The notes: generated from the sequence alone by a model not told the origin. A stretch of 64,000 nucleotides of DNA from Streptomyces sp. NBS 14/10 (GCF_002224125.1 NZ_NCSM01000005.1:1-64000), one strand, 5' to 3'. Numbered from the stretch's first letter, positions 24,368 to 33,592 are shown. A program made the numbers and translations.

Positions 24368-25576
24368 TCATCTGCCGGTGCGTCGCTGCAGTGCGCCGAG
24401 CAGTGTGCGCCCGGACAGTTCGCGATCGGCGGCCAGCAGGTAGGCCACCGGTGAATCCCCCACCTGTTGGCGTCGAGCCTCGACTCTGCTGGCGATGTAC
24501 GGCACGAGCGTCACGGCAACTGCGGCGCCGGCCACCGCGAGTTGTCCGCCTGCTGCGGCGACACTGCCCAGAAGGGTCCCGGCAGCGGCGTTGAGGTTTA
24601 CCTTCTGGACCAATGTTCCCGCTGACGACTCGATACCCTGTGCTCGCAACGCTTTGCGCAGTTCGTTGAGCTGCGGTCTTGTCTGGCTCTCATACAACGA
24701 CTTGAGGTGGGCCGACGCCACCTCCAAGTTCTCCACTTCGGCGATGGCCTGCAGATCTGCGGTGAGACCAGCGACGTGCTCGTGGAAGGCAGCCAATTCA
24801 TCCCTGTGGGCTTCGCGGAATCTGATGAGCTTGGCTACGGGCACCTCGGCCAACTTGTCTGGCTCGATCACAGTCCGCAGGGCCACGTGCATGTACGCGC
24901 TCTCGGCATGTTCGATCGCCGGGACACGGGCGTGATCCTCGAAAAGCAGGTTGGTCAGCTGGCTGAGTGCGCCTACGGCTTTATGCATGCGCAGGTCATC
25001 GGTGGTCGGGGAGAGCATCTCGCCGCGTGCCATGACATCGGTGAGCACGGCAAGGTAGATCGAGCCCAGCTTGGGGTGCATTCCCACCCACGGACCACCG
25101 GACGGTTCCGCAAGGCCCATACCGACGAGCTTTTCACTCAGGCCGGTCCCCATTTTCGAGCCGCTGGCGCCGGTGTGCATCCGCAGCATGTAGGAGCTGC
25201 GTACCATGTCCCACGTTCCCTGCGGGACGGGAGGTTCGTAGCCAAGCCAATCGGTTGATTGCCGCAGGTCATGCGGGCTCGGATGAAACTCTTCGCGAAA
25301 AGAATGCCTCAGTCCGTATCGCTCGACGATTCGATGCGGGTCGGCATCAATGATCTCGGAGAAGGTCTCCGTAACCGTCCTCAACACTGTCGGGCTCGGC
25401 GCCGCCTCCACGATGAAGTCAGTCTCGGTACGGAGCTGTCGGACGAGGTCTCGATCCCGGTCTTCCACCATCTCTGGCCGCATCCGGACGATTCGGTCCC
25501 AGGTCAATAAGGCGAGCTTCAACCAGTTGTCGTCCTGAAAGTGCATCCACGGGTAGTACAGGGCGATCGATGGCAT
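24368..25576 (-). CDS. DUF6236 family protein
   Basis: 402 residues. The N-terminus (IALYYPWMHFQDDNWLKLAL, DRIVRMRP) and the overall plan fit the DUF6236 family of uncharacterised actinobacterial proteins. Middle: ELAAFHEHVAGLTADLQ, helical. The C-terminal third has a hydrophobic hairpin AAAGTLLGSVAAAGGQLAVA then GAAVAVTLVPYIASRVEARR, suggesting membrane insertion. Start 25576 is supported by GAGGGAGG upstream. Often found in accessory regions; biochemical role unknown. The next gene on the strand begins near its stop, so they may be co-transcribed. Confidence 0.75.
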   Translation of the reverse strand: MPSIALYYPWMHFQDDNWLKLALLTWDRIVRMRPEMVEDRDRDLVRQLRTETDFIVEAAPSPTVLRTVTETFSEIIDADPHRIVERYGLRHSFREEFHPSPHDLRQSTDWLGYEPPVPQGTWDMVRSSYMLRMHTGASGSKMGTGLSEKLVGMGLAEPSGGPWVGMHPKLGSIYLAVLTDVMARGEMLSPTTDDLRMHKAVGALSQLTNLLFEDHARVPAIEHAESAYMHVALRTVIEPDKLAEVPVAKLIRFREAHRDELAAFHEHVAGLTADLQAIAEVENLEVASAHLKSLYESQTRPQLNELRKALRAQGIESSAGTLVQKVNLNAAAGTLLGSVAAAGGQLAVAGAAVAVTLVPYIASRVEARRQQVGDSPVAYLLAADRELSGRTLLGALQRRTGR

Positions 25577-25714
25577 CGTCCCTCCCTCTGGGTGAGGCAA
25601 ACAGTGTGTCAGGGGAGGGCGTCGACCTACTACCGGTTCTATGGTTGACGGCTGGTGATCATGGGAATTACGCGGTCGGTCGACGGCGTCGCATGACGTC
25701 GCGGCTGGCGGGAC

Positions 25715-25820
25715 GGCGGTCCAGGAACTCACGCCACCGTTTGCGCGGACGGATGCGGGCGTACAGATGGATGGCAGCGAGCGTATGCCTCACGCCGCCG
25801 TACCAGTTGAGAGTGGCCCT
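25715..25820 (-). pseudogene. IS630-family transposase fragment
   Basis: About 35 residues, LNWYGGVRHTLAAIHLYARI then RPRKRWREFLD, matching the IS630/mariner-type core around the first catalytic region (GVRHxxAAxDL and the K/R-rich helix). Both sides are degenerate. Confidence 0.6.
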
Positions 25821-26283
25821 GAGTCGGTGCGGATGCCTCGTCTGCCCCGATGCCCCCTGCCCTTGCAGGGCATATCGCCAGTGACCGGCATTAAACGAAA
25901 CGCCAGTAGCTGGACCATCCTGGCCCTGTGTGAGGCATCAGCGACGATGAAGTTCTTGGCGACGGCGAGTATCCCGTTCCAGCGGAGCGGCATTCGTCCA
26001 GTCCGGCAGCCGCGCCAGCATCGCCGCCATACGCCCACCGCGTCCGTGTACATGCGCTCCGTCGGCGTCCTCGGCCATCTGCCGAGCCCGCTCCACGAAC
26101 GTCGCCGACCGGAACTCTCTTGTAGCTCCGGCGGGTACCACGGCAGGTGCAGCGGAGCTGCACTGAATCGCTGACCTGCACATTCACGATTCCATCCACG
26201 CCGCGACGCCACCAGCGACACAAGTGGCGCCATATCTGGCTCGCGATGGCGTCACTCATGTGCCATGATGGCAACACGGGCGG
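25821..26283. other. no recognised gene
   Basis: Minus-strand readings around 26130-25950 (FVERARQMAEDADGAHVHGR) have coding-like composition but no credible start, and frames change. Probably more debris linked to the IS630 relic. A hairpin precedes the GtrA-like gene at 26284. Confidence 0.35.
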
Positions 26284-26316
26284 CGCACCCCTCGGCCTCG
26301 CAGGCCGAGGGGTGCG
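26284..26316. terminator. 15-base perfect hairpin upstream of the GtrA-like gene
   Basis: CGCACCCCTCGGCCT / AGGCCGAGGGGTGCG with a 3-base loop (CGC), ending 35 bases before the ATG at 26352. It is too close to the gene to ignore: it may terminate readthrough from the left, or act as an attenuator/RNA stability element in the leader. Confidence 0.6.
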
Positions 26317-26351
26317 CGTTTCACGGAGTGAGCCATCAAAGGGGTCGGATC

Positions 26352-26876
26352 ATGGAGACAGCACAGAGCCAGGAGCAGGCGGCGCCCGGCGCCTTCACCG
26401 CCTTCGCCCGCTTCGTGGTCTGCGGCGGCGGGGTGGGGATCGCCTCCAGCTTCGCCGTGGCGGCCCTCGCCTCCTGGATTCCCTGGGTCCTGGCCAACGC
26501 CCTCATCACCGCGGTTTCCACGCTCCTCGCCACCGAGTTGCACGCCCGCTTCACCTTTGGAGCGGGTGGGCGCGCGACCCGGCGCCAGCATGTCCAGTCA
26601 GCCGGATCCGCAGCAGCCGCATACGGCGTGACCTGCATGGCGATGCTTGCCCTGCAGCAACTGGTGGCGGCACCTGGCGCGATACTCGAGCAGATCGTCT
26701 ACCTGTCCGCCTCCGCACTCACCGGTGCCGCACGGTTCGCGGTACTGCGCCTCCTCGTCTTCACACGGAACCGCTCGCAGGCCAGGGCCACCATCCGCAC
26801 CGCCCGCCCCGTGCACGCGACCGTGGCCCACGCCCCGGCACTGGCCGACCCGGCAATGCTCCGTTACGCCGCCTGA
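26352..26876 (+). CDS. GtrA-like integral membrane protein
   Basis: 174 residues, four helices: ARFVVCGGGVGIASSFAVAA, WVLANALITAVSTLLATELH, SAGSAAAAYGVTCMAMLALQ and QIVYLSASALTGAARFAVLR, with a charged C-terminal tail. The segment NxLITAVSTLLATELHARFTF is the GtrA/DPMS-associated signature (helices in N-x16-F-x-W/F-type lipid-linked sugar flippases). GtrA proteins help move polyprenyl-linked sugars across the membrane. Start at 26352 (METAQSQ); an upstream in-frame ATG at 26265 lies in the hairpin region and is rejected. Confidence 0.78.
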   Translation: METAQSQEQAAPGAFTAFARFVVCGGGVGIASSFAVAALASWIPWVLANALITAVSTLLATELHARFTFGAGGRATRRQHVQSAGSAAAAYGVTCMAMLALQQLVAAPGAILEQIVYLSASALTGAARFAVLRLLVFTRNRSQARATIRTARPVHATVAHAPALADPAMLRYAA

Positions 26877-26907
26877 CCGAACCACCGGCGCCTGTCCTCG
26901 ATCCCCG

Positions 26908-27096
26908 AAGCAAGAGTCGTGCGGTCGATGTCGAGGTCACACTCCGCTGCACCAATGTGCGCGGCGCTCCGCCGGTGAACAGGGGCGTCCCGGCGCCCAG
27001 CGCGACGGGCGCGAAGTGCAGCGTCAGCGTGTCGAGCGCCGAGCCGATCGTGGCGCCGCCACCCATCAGGACGACACCGATGCGCCCGAAGCCCAT
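26908..27096 (-). pseudogene. dihydrofolate-reductase-like (RibD C-terminal) fragment
   Basis: About 60 residues: VVLMGGGATIGSALDTLTLH, FAPVALGAGTPLFTGGAPRT, LVQRSVTSTST. The GGG-x-TIG-xALD and LGAGTPLF segments are hallmarks of the RibD C-terminal/DHFR-like family. The N-terminal half and the internal LxDEL helix are missing. Confidence 0.75.
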
Positions 27097-27535
27097 CGCA
27101 CGTCTACTGCTCCGGTCACCCGCGTCCCGTCTCGGGTACAGACGACGGGCGTACGCTCCATCCGTCCGCAGCGATCCCGCCGATTGCGCATGGCCGGGAC
27201 GGCGACCGGTCGGGCTCCTATCCCACCCCCGCGTAGCCCTGTGGCCCAAGGGCAGTGGCACGAATATTCCAGTCCGGAAAACCGATACGCGAGGCAGGCG
27301 TGATTCACGGCCCCTCGATAAGCGCTCGGCTTGACCGCCATCGATTCAGGGATACGCTGATCAAGTGCCTCAGGTCGGCTCTCCGCTTTCCGCGCCGGGG
27401 GCTCCCGTCCGGATTCACGTCGACGACCGGATAGAGCAATCACGGCGGCTACGGCCGGCGTCTTCCGCACGATCCTCACTGTCCTCAGCCGCCAAAAGGA
27501 CGAGTTCACTTTGTACGCCGAGGAAGTGGAAGCAC
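27097..27535. other. no recognised gene; leader of the hydrolase gene
   Basis: Only shadow open frames. The last ~40 bases carry GAGGAAG, a good ribosome-binding site for the ATG at 27536. Confidence 0.4.
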
Positions 27536-28378
27536 ATGACTGTCTCTGGGATCTTGGCATCAGGCAGGGGCGGACTGGCCCTCGGAGTAGCGGTGCTCTC
27601 CGCTCTGACCGTGGTGCCGGCTCATGCCGCAGACGATCTCGGTAGGGCCCCGGGAGGCCAGAAGCCGACCGTGGTGCTCGCACACGGAGCATTCGCCGAC
27701 GGGTCCAGCTGGAACGCAGTGGTGCAGCGCCTGCAGCGGGACGGCTACAAGGTCTTCGCCCCTCCCAACACACTGCGCGGCATCCCCCAGGATTCGACGT
27801 ACCTGAACAGCTTTCTGAAGACCATCAAGGGGCCGATTGTCCTCGTCGGACACTCCTACGGCGGCGAGGTGATCTCGCAGGCGGCCGCCGGCGTCGACAA
27901 CGTCAAGGCGCTGGTGTACATCAACGCGATCATGCCGGACAAGGGTGAATCCTCCGCGAGCCTCTCCGGCAAGTTTCCGCCAGCCCCGCTCACCAAAGCG
28001 TTCAAGAAGGTGCCATTCCGCAACGGCGACGGCAGCACGGGCACCGACCTGTACATCCAGACCGCCAAGCTCCACGCGACCTTCGCCCAGGACCTCTCAC
28101 AGCAGCAGGCGTCCGTCATGGCATCGACGCAGCGTCCGATCGCGCAATCGGCGTTCACCGACAAGCTCACCGAAGCGGCCTGGCGGGACAAGCCGGTCTA
28201 CGTGCTCGTCGGCAGGCAGGACCGGGCCATAGACCCCAGCCTCGAACGTTACGAGGCCAAGCGCGCACACGCGCGCAAGACAGTGGAGATCAACTCCTCG
28301 CACGTGTCCCTGGTCTCCCACCCCCAAGCGGTCACGGATCTCATCGTGAGCGCGGCTCGCGACTCCGGTCACCGGTAG
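27536..28378 (+). CDS. secreted alpha/beta-hydrolase
   Basis: 280 residues. A Sec signal peptide (about 1-33: ILASGRGGLALGVAVLSALT then VVPAHAAD, cleavage after AHA) is followed by an alpha/beta-hydrolase fold: oxyanion region VLAHGAFADGSSWNAVVQRL, nucleophile elbow GHSYGG, acid near LVGRQDRAIDP, and the catalytic His at NSSHVSLVSHP. This matches the hydroxynitrile-lyase-like/EstC-type subfamily with HGAFxDGSSW and GHSYGG. Likely an extracellular esterase or lipase-type enzyme. ATG at 27536, preceded by GAGGAAG. Confidence 0.9.
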   Translation: MTVSGILASGRGGLALGVAVLSALTVVPAHAADDLGRAPGGQKPTVVLAHGAFADGSSWNAVVQRLQRDGYKVFAPPNTLRGIPQDSTYLNSFLKTIKGPIVLVGHSYGGEVISQAAAGVDNVKALVYINAIMPDKGESSASLSGKFPPAPLTKAFKKVPFRNGDGSTGTDLYIQTAKLHATFAQDLSQQQASVMASTQRPIAQSAFTDKLTEAAWRDKPVYVLVGRQDRAIDPSLERYEAKRAHARKTVEINSSHVSLVSHPQAVTDLIVSAARDSGHR

Positions 28379-29185
28379 GCGAAGATCACACGCCCGGACG
28401 TGCGGGTCTCAACTGACGGTTCTCGACGTCTGGTTGTCGCCGCCGGACGCCCCGTCCGCCGCTCGGAATCCGCGTGCCTCACCTCGCCGAGGTAGCCGCG
28501 AGCGGCACGTCGGCCTGGGGACCATGTGTGCCGCTCGCGAACGGGCGGATGCCAGTCGAAGAGGTTGACGCGGCACCCGACCATGTCGCTGCGGGCCAGC
28601 GCGTCCAGATCATCGCGGGCATCGCCATGGATGCCTCCCAGGAGGCTGCACGAGCCGAACCGGCCCCCCGTGCACCAAGCTCGACCGTGCATGACAGCCG
28701 CCGGTAAGAGACGTGTCCGGTACCTGTGTGAAGCCAACGCTCCCAGCGGCGTCGGTAACCTTGTGATGGTGGCGGACGACAACCCGAGTTCGAACTCAGT
28801 AATAACCGAACAGTGCGCAGGCGGACGCATGACTGGTACACCAACAGCTTTTGCCACGCCCGTCATGGGATTCATCGGACGGGTGGCCCTGCCGGAGTCT
28901 GTCACGAGGATGCGCCCCACGTCGTGGCGCGTTGCCAAGCGGCGGTTCTTTGAGCAGGGAGCGTGTCCTGGGCCCCGCCTGGAAGGTTGCGGCACACGCG
29001 CTGGAGATGAGGTCTTCGCGTGGAGGTTCCGGCATCCCCGACGGACCCGGGCCGGGGTGATCTCGACCTCGCGCAGTTGGGCGGCGGTTACGGTTGCGCG
29101 GTCGGCCGCGGGCTGGAGGCGGATCGCATCCTGGGCCGCGGCCCAGGAGGTGCGGCCCGGTCTCCGACGTGGCCTAGGCTAGACC
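28379..29185. other. no recognised gene
   Basis: About 800 bases. Open frames on both strands overlap heavily; none gives a family match. A plus-strand reading at 28474-28690 (PHLAEVAASGTSAWGPCVPL) and a minus-strand reading at 28990-28700 have passable codon bias but no convincing start. Likely eroded genes. Confidence 0.3.
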
Positions 29186-29286
29186 AAGTACGGCCAGCCC
29201 GGCCCGTCCGTGCGCAGTAGGGCGTCGGTGAGCTCGAACAGTTCGTCAGCCCGTCCATTCAGGCAGTCGCAGATTTCGCCCCGGAA
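29186..29286 (-). pseudogene. IS701-like transposase N-terminal fragment
   Basis: About 33 residues: FRGEICDCLNGRADELFELT then DALLRTDGPGWPYLV. The RADxLFELxDALLxxDGP motif is the conserved start of a common Streptomyces transposase family (IS701-like). The fragment ends in a stop; no catalytic part follows. Confidence 0.65.
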
Positions 29287-29429
29287 CGCTCCCCCGCAAG
29301 GACTGGTTGCGCTGCGAGACGTCGCTCACCGTCGCCGAGGCCGTCTGTGTTCGCTCCGGCCGCGTCCGCCGATGGGCACTGCCCCCTCAAAGCGATCATC
29401 CAGACTCGCCGCGTCGGGAGAGAGCGTCG

Positions 29430-29704
29430 ATGAAGCCATTGGCGGCGGACCAGGTCATCGGAGTGTGGGGAACGCTTCTGCTCCCCATCGAGGGGCGAGG
29501 CGACATCATCTGGGACCGGCTGGCGGGCCAGCTCGACGTGCTGCGCTGTCCAACCCGGCGCTGGACAAGTTCCTGGCCACCGTCGGTGGCTGGGCAGACA
29601 TCGGCGTGATGCTGCGCTGGCCGGCGTCGTCGGCGCCCGTCGACGCCGTCGCACCGGCCCGCGCCGACGCCCACCGGCTGCTGCCCGAGCTCTTCCCGGC
29701 GTAG
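29430..29704 (+). pseudogene. dihydrodipicolinate-synthase-family protein, large internal deletion
   Basis: The N-terminus reads MKPLAADQVIGVWGTLLLPI then DIIWDRLAGQLDVL, the start of a DapA-family class I aldolase. Near 29545 the reading jumps frame and position to the C-terminus, NPALDKFLATVGGWADIGVM then APARADAHRLLPELFPA. About 200 residues, including the Schiff-base Lys barrel, are deleted. Ribosome-binding-site remnant (GGGAGAGA) is intact. Confidence 0.75.
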
Positions 29705-29944
29705 CGTCCGCCTGCTTGTCACAGATCGCTCCTCGGTGCCGGCGATGCTCTGTCCGGGGGTGCTGCCGGCGCTGTACGACGGCGCGGAGGTCGTCCGCAA
29801 GCCGGTGTGCCGCACCTCCGCCGACCGCGTCGGAGCCCGAGCGGTCCTGCTGGGCGGGCTGGTCGCCCTTTCCGCCGCTTCCTGCTGCCCGCAGCGCGAC
29901 ACGGGGCGGTGAGGCGGCGACGGGCGATCGTGGTGCGCCGCCGG

Positions 29945-30415
29945 TTACTCGACCGCTGCTTCGTGGCGAAGCAGTGGCGTGCTTTCTTCGTCAGCCGAAG
30001 GGGATGGGGCGTGGCATTGATGGGCGGCGACGCTGCCTTGGTCGACAAGGTCCTCGTACACCCCGACCTTGAACCTGATCAGGTCCAGGGACTGAGTGAG
30101 CCTGCCTATCTGGGCGGTGACGTGCTCCTGGTGCTCGCGCATGAGCGTGAGCCGTTCTTCCTCGTTACCGGCGCCCTCTCTGACGAGGTCGGCGTATCGG
30201 CGTAGCGCGGGCAGGGGCATGCCTGAGGCGCGGAGAATGATGCAGACGGTCAGCCAGTCCACGTCATCCTCGCTGTAGACGCGGCGTCCGCCAGGTCCGC
30301 GTCGCACGTCGTTGACGAAGAGGCCCTCGCGCTCGTAGAAGCGCAGCGCGTGAACGCTCAAACCGGTGCGTTCGGCGACCTGTCCGATGCTCAGACTTGT
30401 CGTGATCTGTGCCAT
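29945..30415 (-). CDS. MerR-family regulator
   Basis: 156 residues. N-terminal MerR HTH: LSIGQVAERTGLSVHALRFY, EREGLFVNDVRRGPGGRRVY then SEDDVDWL. A coiled dimerisation helix follows (ALRRYADLVREGAGNEEERL). No cysteine-rich metal-binding loop, so it likely senses an organic ligand or redox state. It is divergent from an aldo/keto reductase, and the promoter between them has a MerR-type 19-base spacer with an internal dyad, which strongly supports direct control of the reductase. Confidence 0.92.
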   Translation of the reverse strand: MAQITTSLSIGQVAERTGLSVHALRFYEREGLFVNDVRRGPGGRRVYSEDDVDWLTVCIILRASGMPLPALRRYADLVREGAGNEEERLTLMREHQEHVTAQIGRLTQSLDLIRFKVGVYEDLVDQGSVAAHQCHAPSPSADEESTPLLRHEAAVE

Positions 30416-30434
30416 GGCGGTCAGAGTAACGGGG

Positions 30435-30465
30435 TTGATCTAGAGCCGAGTCTAGTTCCTAGGGT
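30435..30465 (+). promoter_or_regulatory. MerR-type promoter of the aldo/keto reductase gene
   Basis: TTGATC-N19-TAGGGT, with the dyad CTAGA-N6-TCTAG (30440-30455) overlapping the -35 end and filling most of the spacer. A 19-base spacer is too long for normal transcription and is the hallmark of promoters that MerR proteins twist into an active shape. It points toward the reductase ATG at 30530. Confidence 0.8.
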
Positions 30466-30529
30466 GACTCGTGCGTTCGACGCTTCTGTCGCTCTGCGTG
30501 ATCGGTTGAACTGAACAGGGAGCATCACC

Positions 30530-31579
30530 ATGCGCTATCGCACCCTCGGCAGAACCGGTATCGAGGTCAGTGTCCACTGCCTCGGGACCATGATGTTCCA
30601 GGATGGCTGCAACCCCGACCACGACGATTGTGTCCGCATCATCCACGCCGCCCTCGACCAGGGGATCAACTTTGTCGACACCGCCGACATGTACGGACAG
30701 GGTGAGTCCGAGGAGATCGTGGGAAAGGCGCTGCGGGGGCGCCGTGACGACGTCGTACTCGCCACCAAGGTCCACTTTCAGATGGGCGAGGGCCGCAACC
30801 GCAGTGGCAACTCGCGGCGTTGGATCCTCAAGGCGGTCGAGGACAGCCTCAGGCGCCTGAACACTGACTGGATCGACCTCTACCAGGTCCACCTCCCCGA
30901 CCACTCCACGGACATCGAGGAGACGCTCTCGGTGCTCAGCGACCTCGTGCGCCAGGGAAAGATCCGCGCCTTCGGTTGCTCGAACTTCCCGGCCGAGGAG
31001 ATCGTCGAGGCACACCACGTCTCCGAGCGCCGCAGCCTCGGACGTTTCCGCACCGCCCAGCCGCCTTACTCGATTCTGGCCCGCGGGATCGAGACCTCGC
31101 TCCTGCCCGTCTGCGAGCGCTACGGAATGGGGGTACTGGTCTGGAGCCCCCTCGCCTTCGGATTCCTCACCGGCAAACATCGCAAGGACCAGCCCATCGA
31201 CCTGGCAGCCGGCCGTGCCGCGCTCCGCCCGGCGTTCTTCGATCCCGCGATCGCCGAAAACGCCGCCAAGCTCGATGCCGTCGAACAGCTCATCGAACTC
31301 GCGACAAGCATCGGCTGCACCCTCCCGCAGCTCGCCGTAGCCTTCACCGTGGCCCACCCCGCCGTCACCTCGGCGATCATCGGCCCGCGGACCATGCAAC
31401 AGTTGGAGGATCTGCTCAAGGGCGCCGCGCTCACCCTGGATGATGCGGCCCTCGACCGGATCGACGAGATCGTGCCGCCCGGGGTGAACAGGTACAACCC
31501 CAGCACCTCCTTCCCCCCGCGATCGCTGACCGACACCGCCTTGCGGCGCCGCCCACTCGCCGAACGCGCCGCGGCCTGA
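30530..31579 (+). CDS. aldo/keto reductase
   Basis: 349-residue TIM-barrel NADPH-dependent reductase. Catalytic tetrad: Asp in INFVDTADMYG (Asp just before and Tyr in MYG), Lys in VVLATKVHF, and His in LYQVHLPDHST. The C-terminal NADPH motif is AIIGPRTMQQLEDLLKG. This is the AKR group that acts on aldehydes and quinones. It follows a MerR-type promoter and is divergent from the MerR gene, so expression is probably induced by a carbonyl or redox signal. Confidence 0.94.
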   Translation: MRYRTLGRTGIEVSVHCLGTMMFQDGCNPDHDDCVRIIHAALDQGINFVDTADMYGQGESEEIVGKALRGRRDDVVLATKVHFQMGEGRNRSGNSRRWILKAVEDSLRRLNTDWIDLYQVHLPDHSTDIEETLSVLSDLVRQGKIRAFGCSNFPAEEIVEAHHVSERRSLGRFRTAQPPYSILARGIETSLLPVCERYGMGVLVWSPLAFGFLTGKHRKDQPIDLAAGRAALRPAFFDPAIAENAAKLDAVEQLIELATSIGCTLPQLAVAFTVAHPAVTSAIIGPRTMQQLEDLLKGAALTLDDAALDRIDEIVPPGVNRYNPSTSFPPRSLTDTALRRRPLAERAAA

Positions 31580-31852
31580 GGTCGGCGACTGCCTCCCGCC
31601 GGAAAACGATCGTCCCTCCCATGGGAAGCGATCTTCAACGGTGTTGGGCGGAGCGGGTCAGACCCACGCGAGAACACCCGGTTACCAGCCGCCGGGTGGT
31701 GGCCGGAAACCGGGTGTGTCTGGTCTGACAGCGGAGACCACTGCCTGGTCCGGCGGTCGGCGTGGGGGCGGCCGGGCTCGGCCAACCCCCGCCACGTTGA
31801 GGCGACCCGAGCGAGATGAGGTGCTGTCAGCTGACGCTGACCCGCTCTCGTC

Positions 31853-32677
31853 CTACCGGGCTTGGAGGAACTCTCGCGCTCCACGCAGCCGTGTGCGTAC
31901 GCGTCCCTGGGTGGCGCTGCTGTCGAGGCGGACGTCCAGGGCCCCGGGCATGGCGGTATCGGCTCGGCGCCCGGCAGGCAGCCGAGTTGTGTCGAGTCCG
32001 TCGCGTCGGGCGATGAGAACGCCGAGTTCGTGACGGCTGAGGGCGTCCGCCCCGGCCAGGTGGAAGATCCCGGCCTGGTCGGACATGGCGAGTTCCCGCA
32101 AAGCGGAGGCGAGGTCTTCGACATGCACCGGGCAGCGGATGTCGTCAGTGAACAGGACGCCGTCACGGGTGCCGGCAACCAGGGCGTGGACCATGCGCTC
32201 GTGCGCGGATCCGCCGCGTCCGATGATCAACGAGGTGCGTGCGACCGCAGCGGCCGGCGCCAGCAGCCGCACAGCGGTCTCGGCGGCCGCCTTTGCCGCA
32301 CCATAAGGGGTGAGGGGATCTGGCAGGCAGGCCTCATCGTAGTGGATCCGGGAACCGGAGAACACGGCGTCGCTGGAGACGTGGACCAGGCGGCAACCGC
32401 GCTTCGCCGCGGTAACTGCCACGCGGATCGAGCCGTCGGCGGTGACCGCCCAGTCGCTCCCTCCGCTCGTCGCGTTGATGACGGCACTGGGAGCCACCGC
32501 TGCCAGTACCTCATCGACCTGCTCGGGGGCACGAAGGTCGAGCTGGTACCACGAGGCTCCGGGCACGCTACCCGGGCGGGAACAGTACGTCGCGGCCGTC
32601 TCCCAGCCTGCAGCAGTCGCCTGACGCACAAGCTCCGTCCCCAGAAACCCACTGCCGCCGATGATCAAGACCCTCAT
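31853..32677 (-). CDS. dTDP-4-dehydrorhamnose-reductase-like SDR (RfbD family)
   Basis: 274 residues. Rossmann start RVLIIGGSGFLGTELVRQAT (GxxGxxG), VINATSGGSDWAVTADGSIR, LVHVSSDAVFSG (Ser), YGAAKAAAETAV (Y-x3-K) and ARTSLIIGRGG, in the order of the extended RfbD/dTDP-rhamnose reductase family. Members reduce dTDP-4-keto-sugars or act as sugar-nucleotide-binding partners; no other sugar-biosynthesis genes are adjacent, so the role is not fixed. Start ATG at 32677 (MRVLIIGG); an upstream in-frame ATG at 32686 is also possible. Confidence 0.88.
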   Translation of the reverse strand: MRVLIIGGSGFLGTELVRQATAAGWETAATYCSRPGSVPGASWYQLDLRAPEQVDEVLAAVAPSAVINATSGGSDWAVTADGSIRVAVTAAKRGCRLVHVSSDAVFSGSRIHYDEACLPDPLTPYGAAKAAAETAVRLLAPAAAVARTSLIIGRGGSAHERMVHALVAGTRDGVLFTDDIRCPVHVEDLASALRELAMSDQAGIFHLAGADALSRHELGVLIARRDGLDTTRLPAGRRADTAMPGALDVRLDSSATQGRVRTRLRGAREFLQAR

Positions 32678-32739
32678 GGCGTCCAACGATAGGACAGCCC
32701 CGCGCCGCCCAGGCAGGTCGCCCGGGCTTCGGCAAACGT

Positions 32740-33230
32740 GTCACCGGCCTGACCACCAAACCCAGTGAAACTTCCCGGACATACCCTGGCCAGCACTGTC
32801 TGCGGCGGTGTGTTCGAGGATTGCGGGGACGATCGTCGACCAGTCGGCCCGCTCGACCCCATGGCCGGGGTCCTCCAGAACCAGCAGCCTTCCCCCGGAG
32901 ATCTGTTTCGCCAGTGCCTCACCGTGCCGGGGCGGGAACATCGGGTCGGCGGCCCCGTGGATCACCAGCGTGGGCCACGCGATCGAGGACAGGGGCGCGG
33001 GTGAGAGCTCGCCGTCCGGAAGTGAGTCGTGGTTGCGGGCCGCGGTGAAATCATGCGCGCGCTCGACATCACGACGGACAAGACTGCGGGCGGCGGTCTC
33101 ATCGAACGGGCGCCGACCCCCGCGAGCACGCGCGCGTAAGCCACCTGGTATTGACGCCGTCCGCGTGCTCGACGCGTATGAGATCCCGGCCGCGCACGTC
33201 GTGGGTGTCTCGGCCGGAGGGGCGCTCGCT
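32740..33230. pseudogene. alpha/beta-hydrolase broken by an internal inversion
   Basis: The C-terminal part of a hydrolase is on the minus strand from 33119 to 32740: FDETAARSLVRRDVERAHDF, WPTLVIHGAADPMFPPRHGE, LLVLEDPGHGVERADWST (Asp and His of the triad). The nucleophile-elbow part lies on the opposite strand just beyond, 33141-33230: IDAVRVLDAYEIPAAHVVGV then SAGGALA (Ser in GVSAGG). In an intact gene on the minus strand the elbow would sit at these higher coordinates but in the same orientation, so a segment appears inverted in place with a breakpoint near 33120. Oxyanion N-terminal part not found. Confidence 0.65.
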
Positions 33231-33592
33231 TGCGGCGGTGACGGCCGGCTGGAGCGCCATCACCGATGAACAGCTGATTGCGCACATCAGGGCGCATGCC
33301 GGTCGGCTCAAGTTCGGCTCGACGACCGGCGCCGCCCAGCACTCCCGAGCGCACCGGAGCGAGATTCACCGTCACGATCTACGCACGTGCCGACGGTCGT
33401 GTCGTGGTGGCGACCTCCGGGTCCTTCCTGCGGAACTGTACGGGAGCGGCAGCGGCTCACGGCGTTCTACGGCCACGTCCGTAAGGTACTCGACAGTCAT
33501 GGCGGCGACTTCGGCCCATGAGACGTGAGCGTGGATACGGCGCGAGACAGCCGCGGGGCGGTGTCGAGCAGCACGTCGTGCTGCTGCCGGGC
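33231..33592. other. no recognised gene
   Basis: Short plus-strand readings (ITDEQLIAHIRAHAGRLKFG near 33260-33320; LTAFYGHVRKVLDSHGGDFG near 33448-33510) look like gene scraps but share no frame and no family. Confidence 0.35.

Noticed and set aside
28379..28995. 208-residue minus-strand frame after the secreted hydrolase
   Set aside because: Reads plausibly in short stretches, but its residue make-up is not protein-like throughout, it has no domain, and there is no ribosome-binding site.
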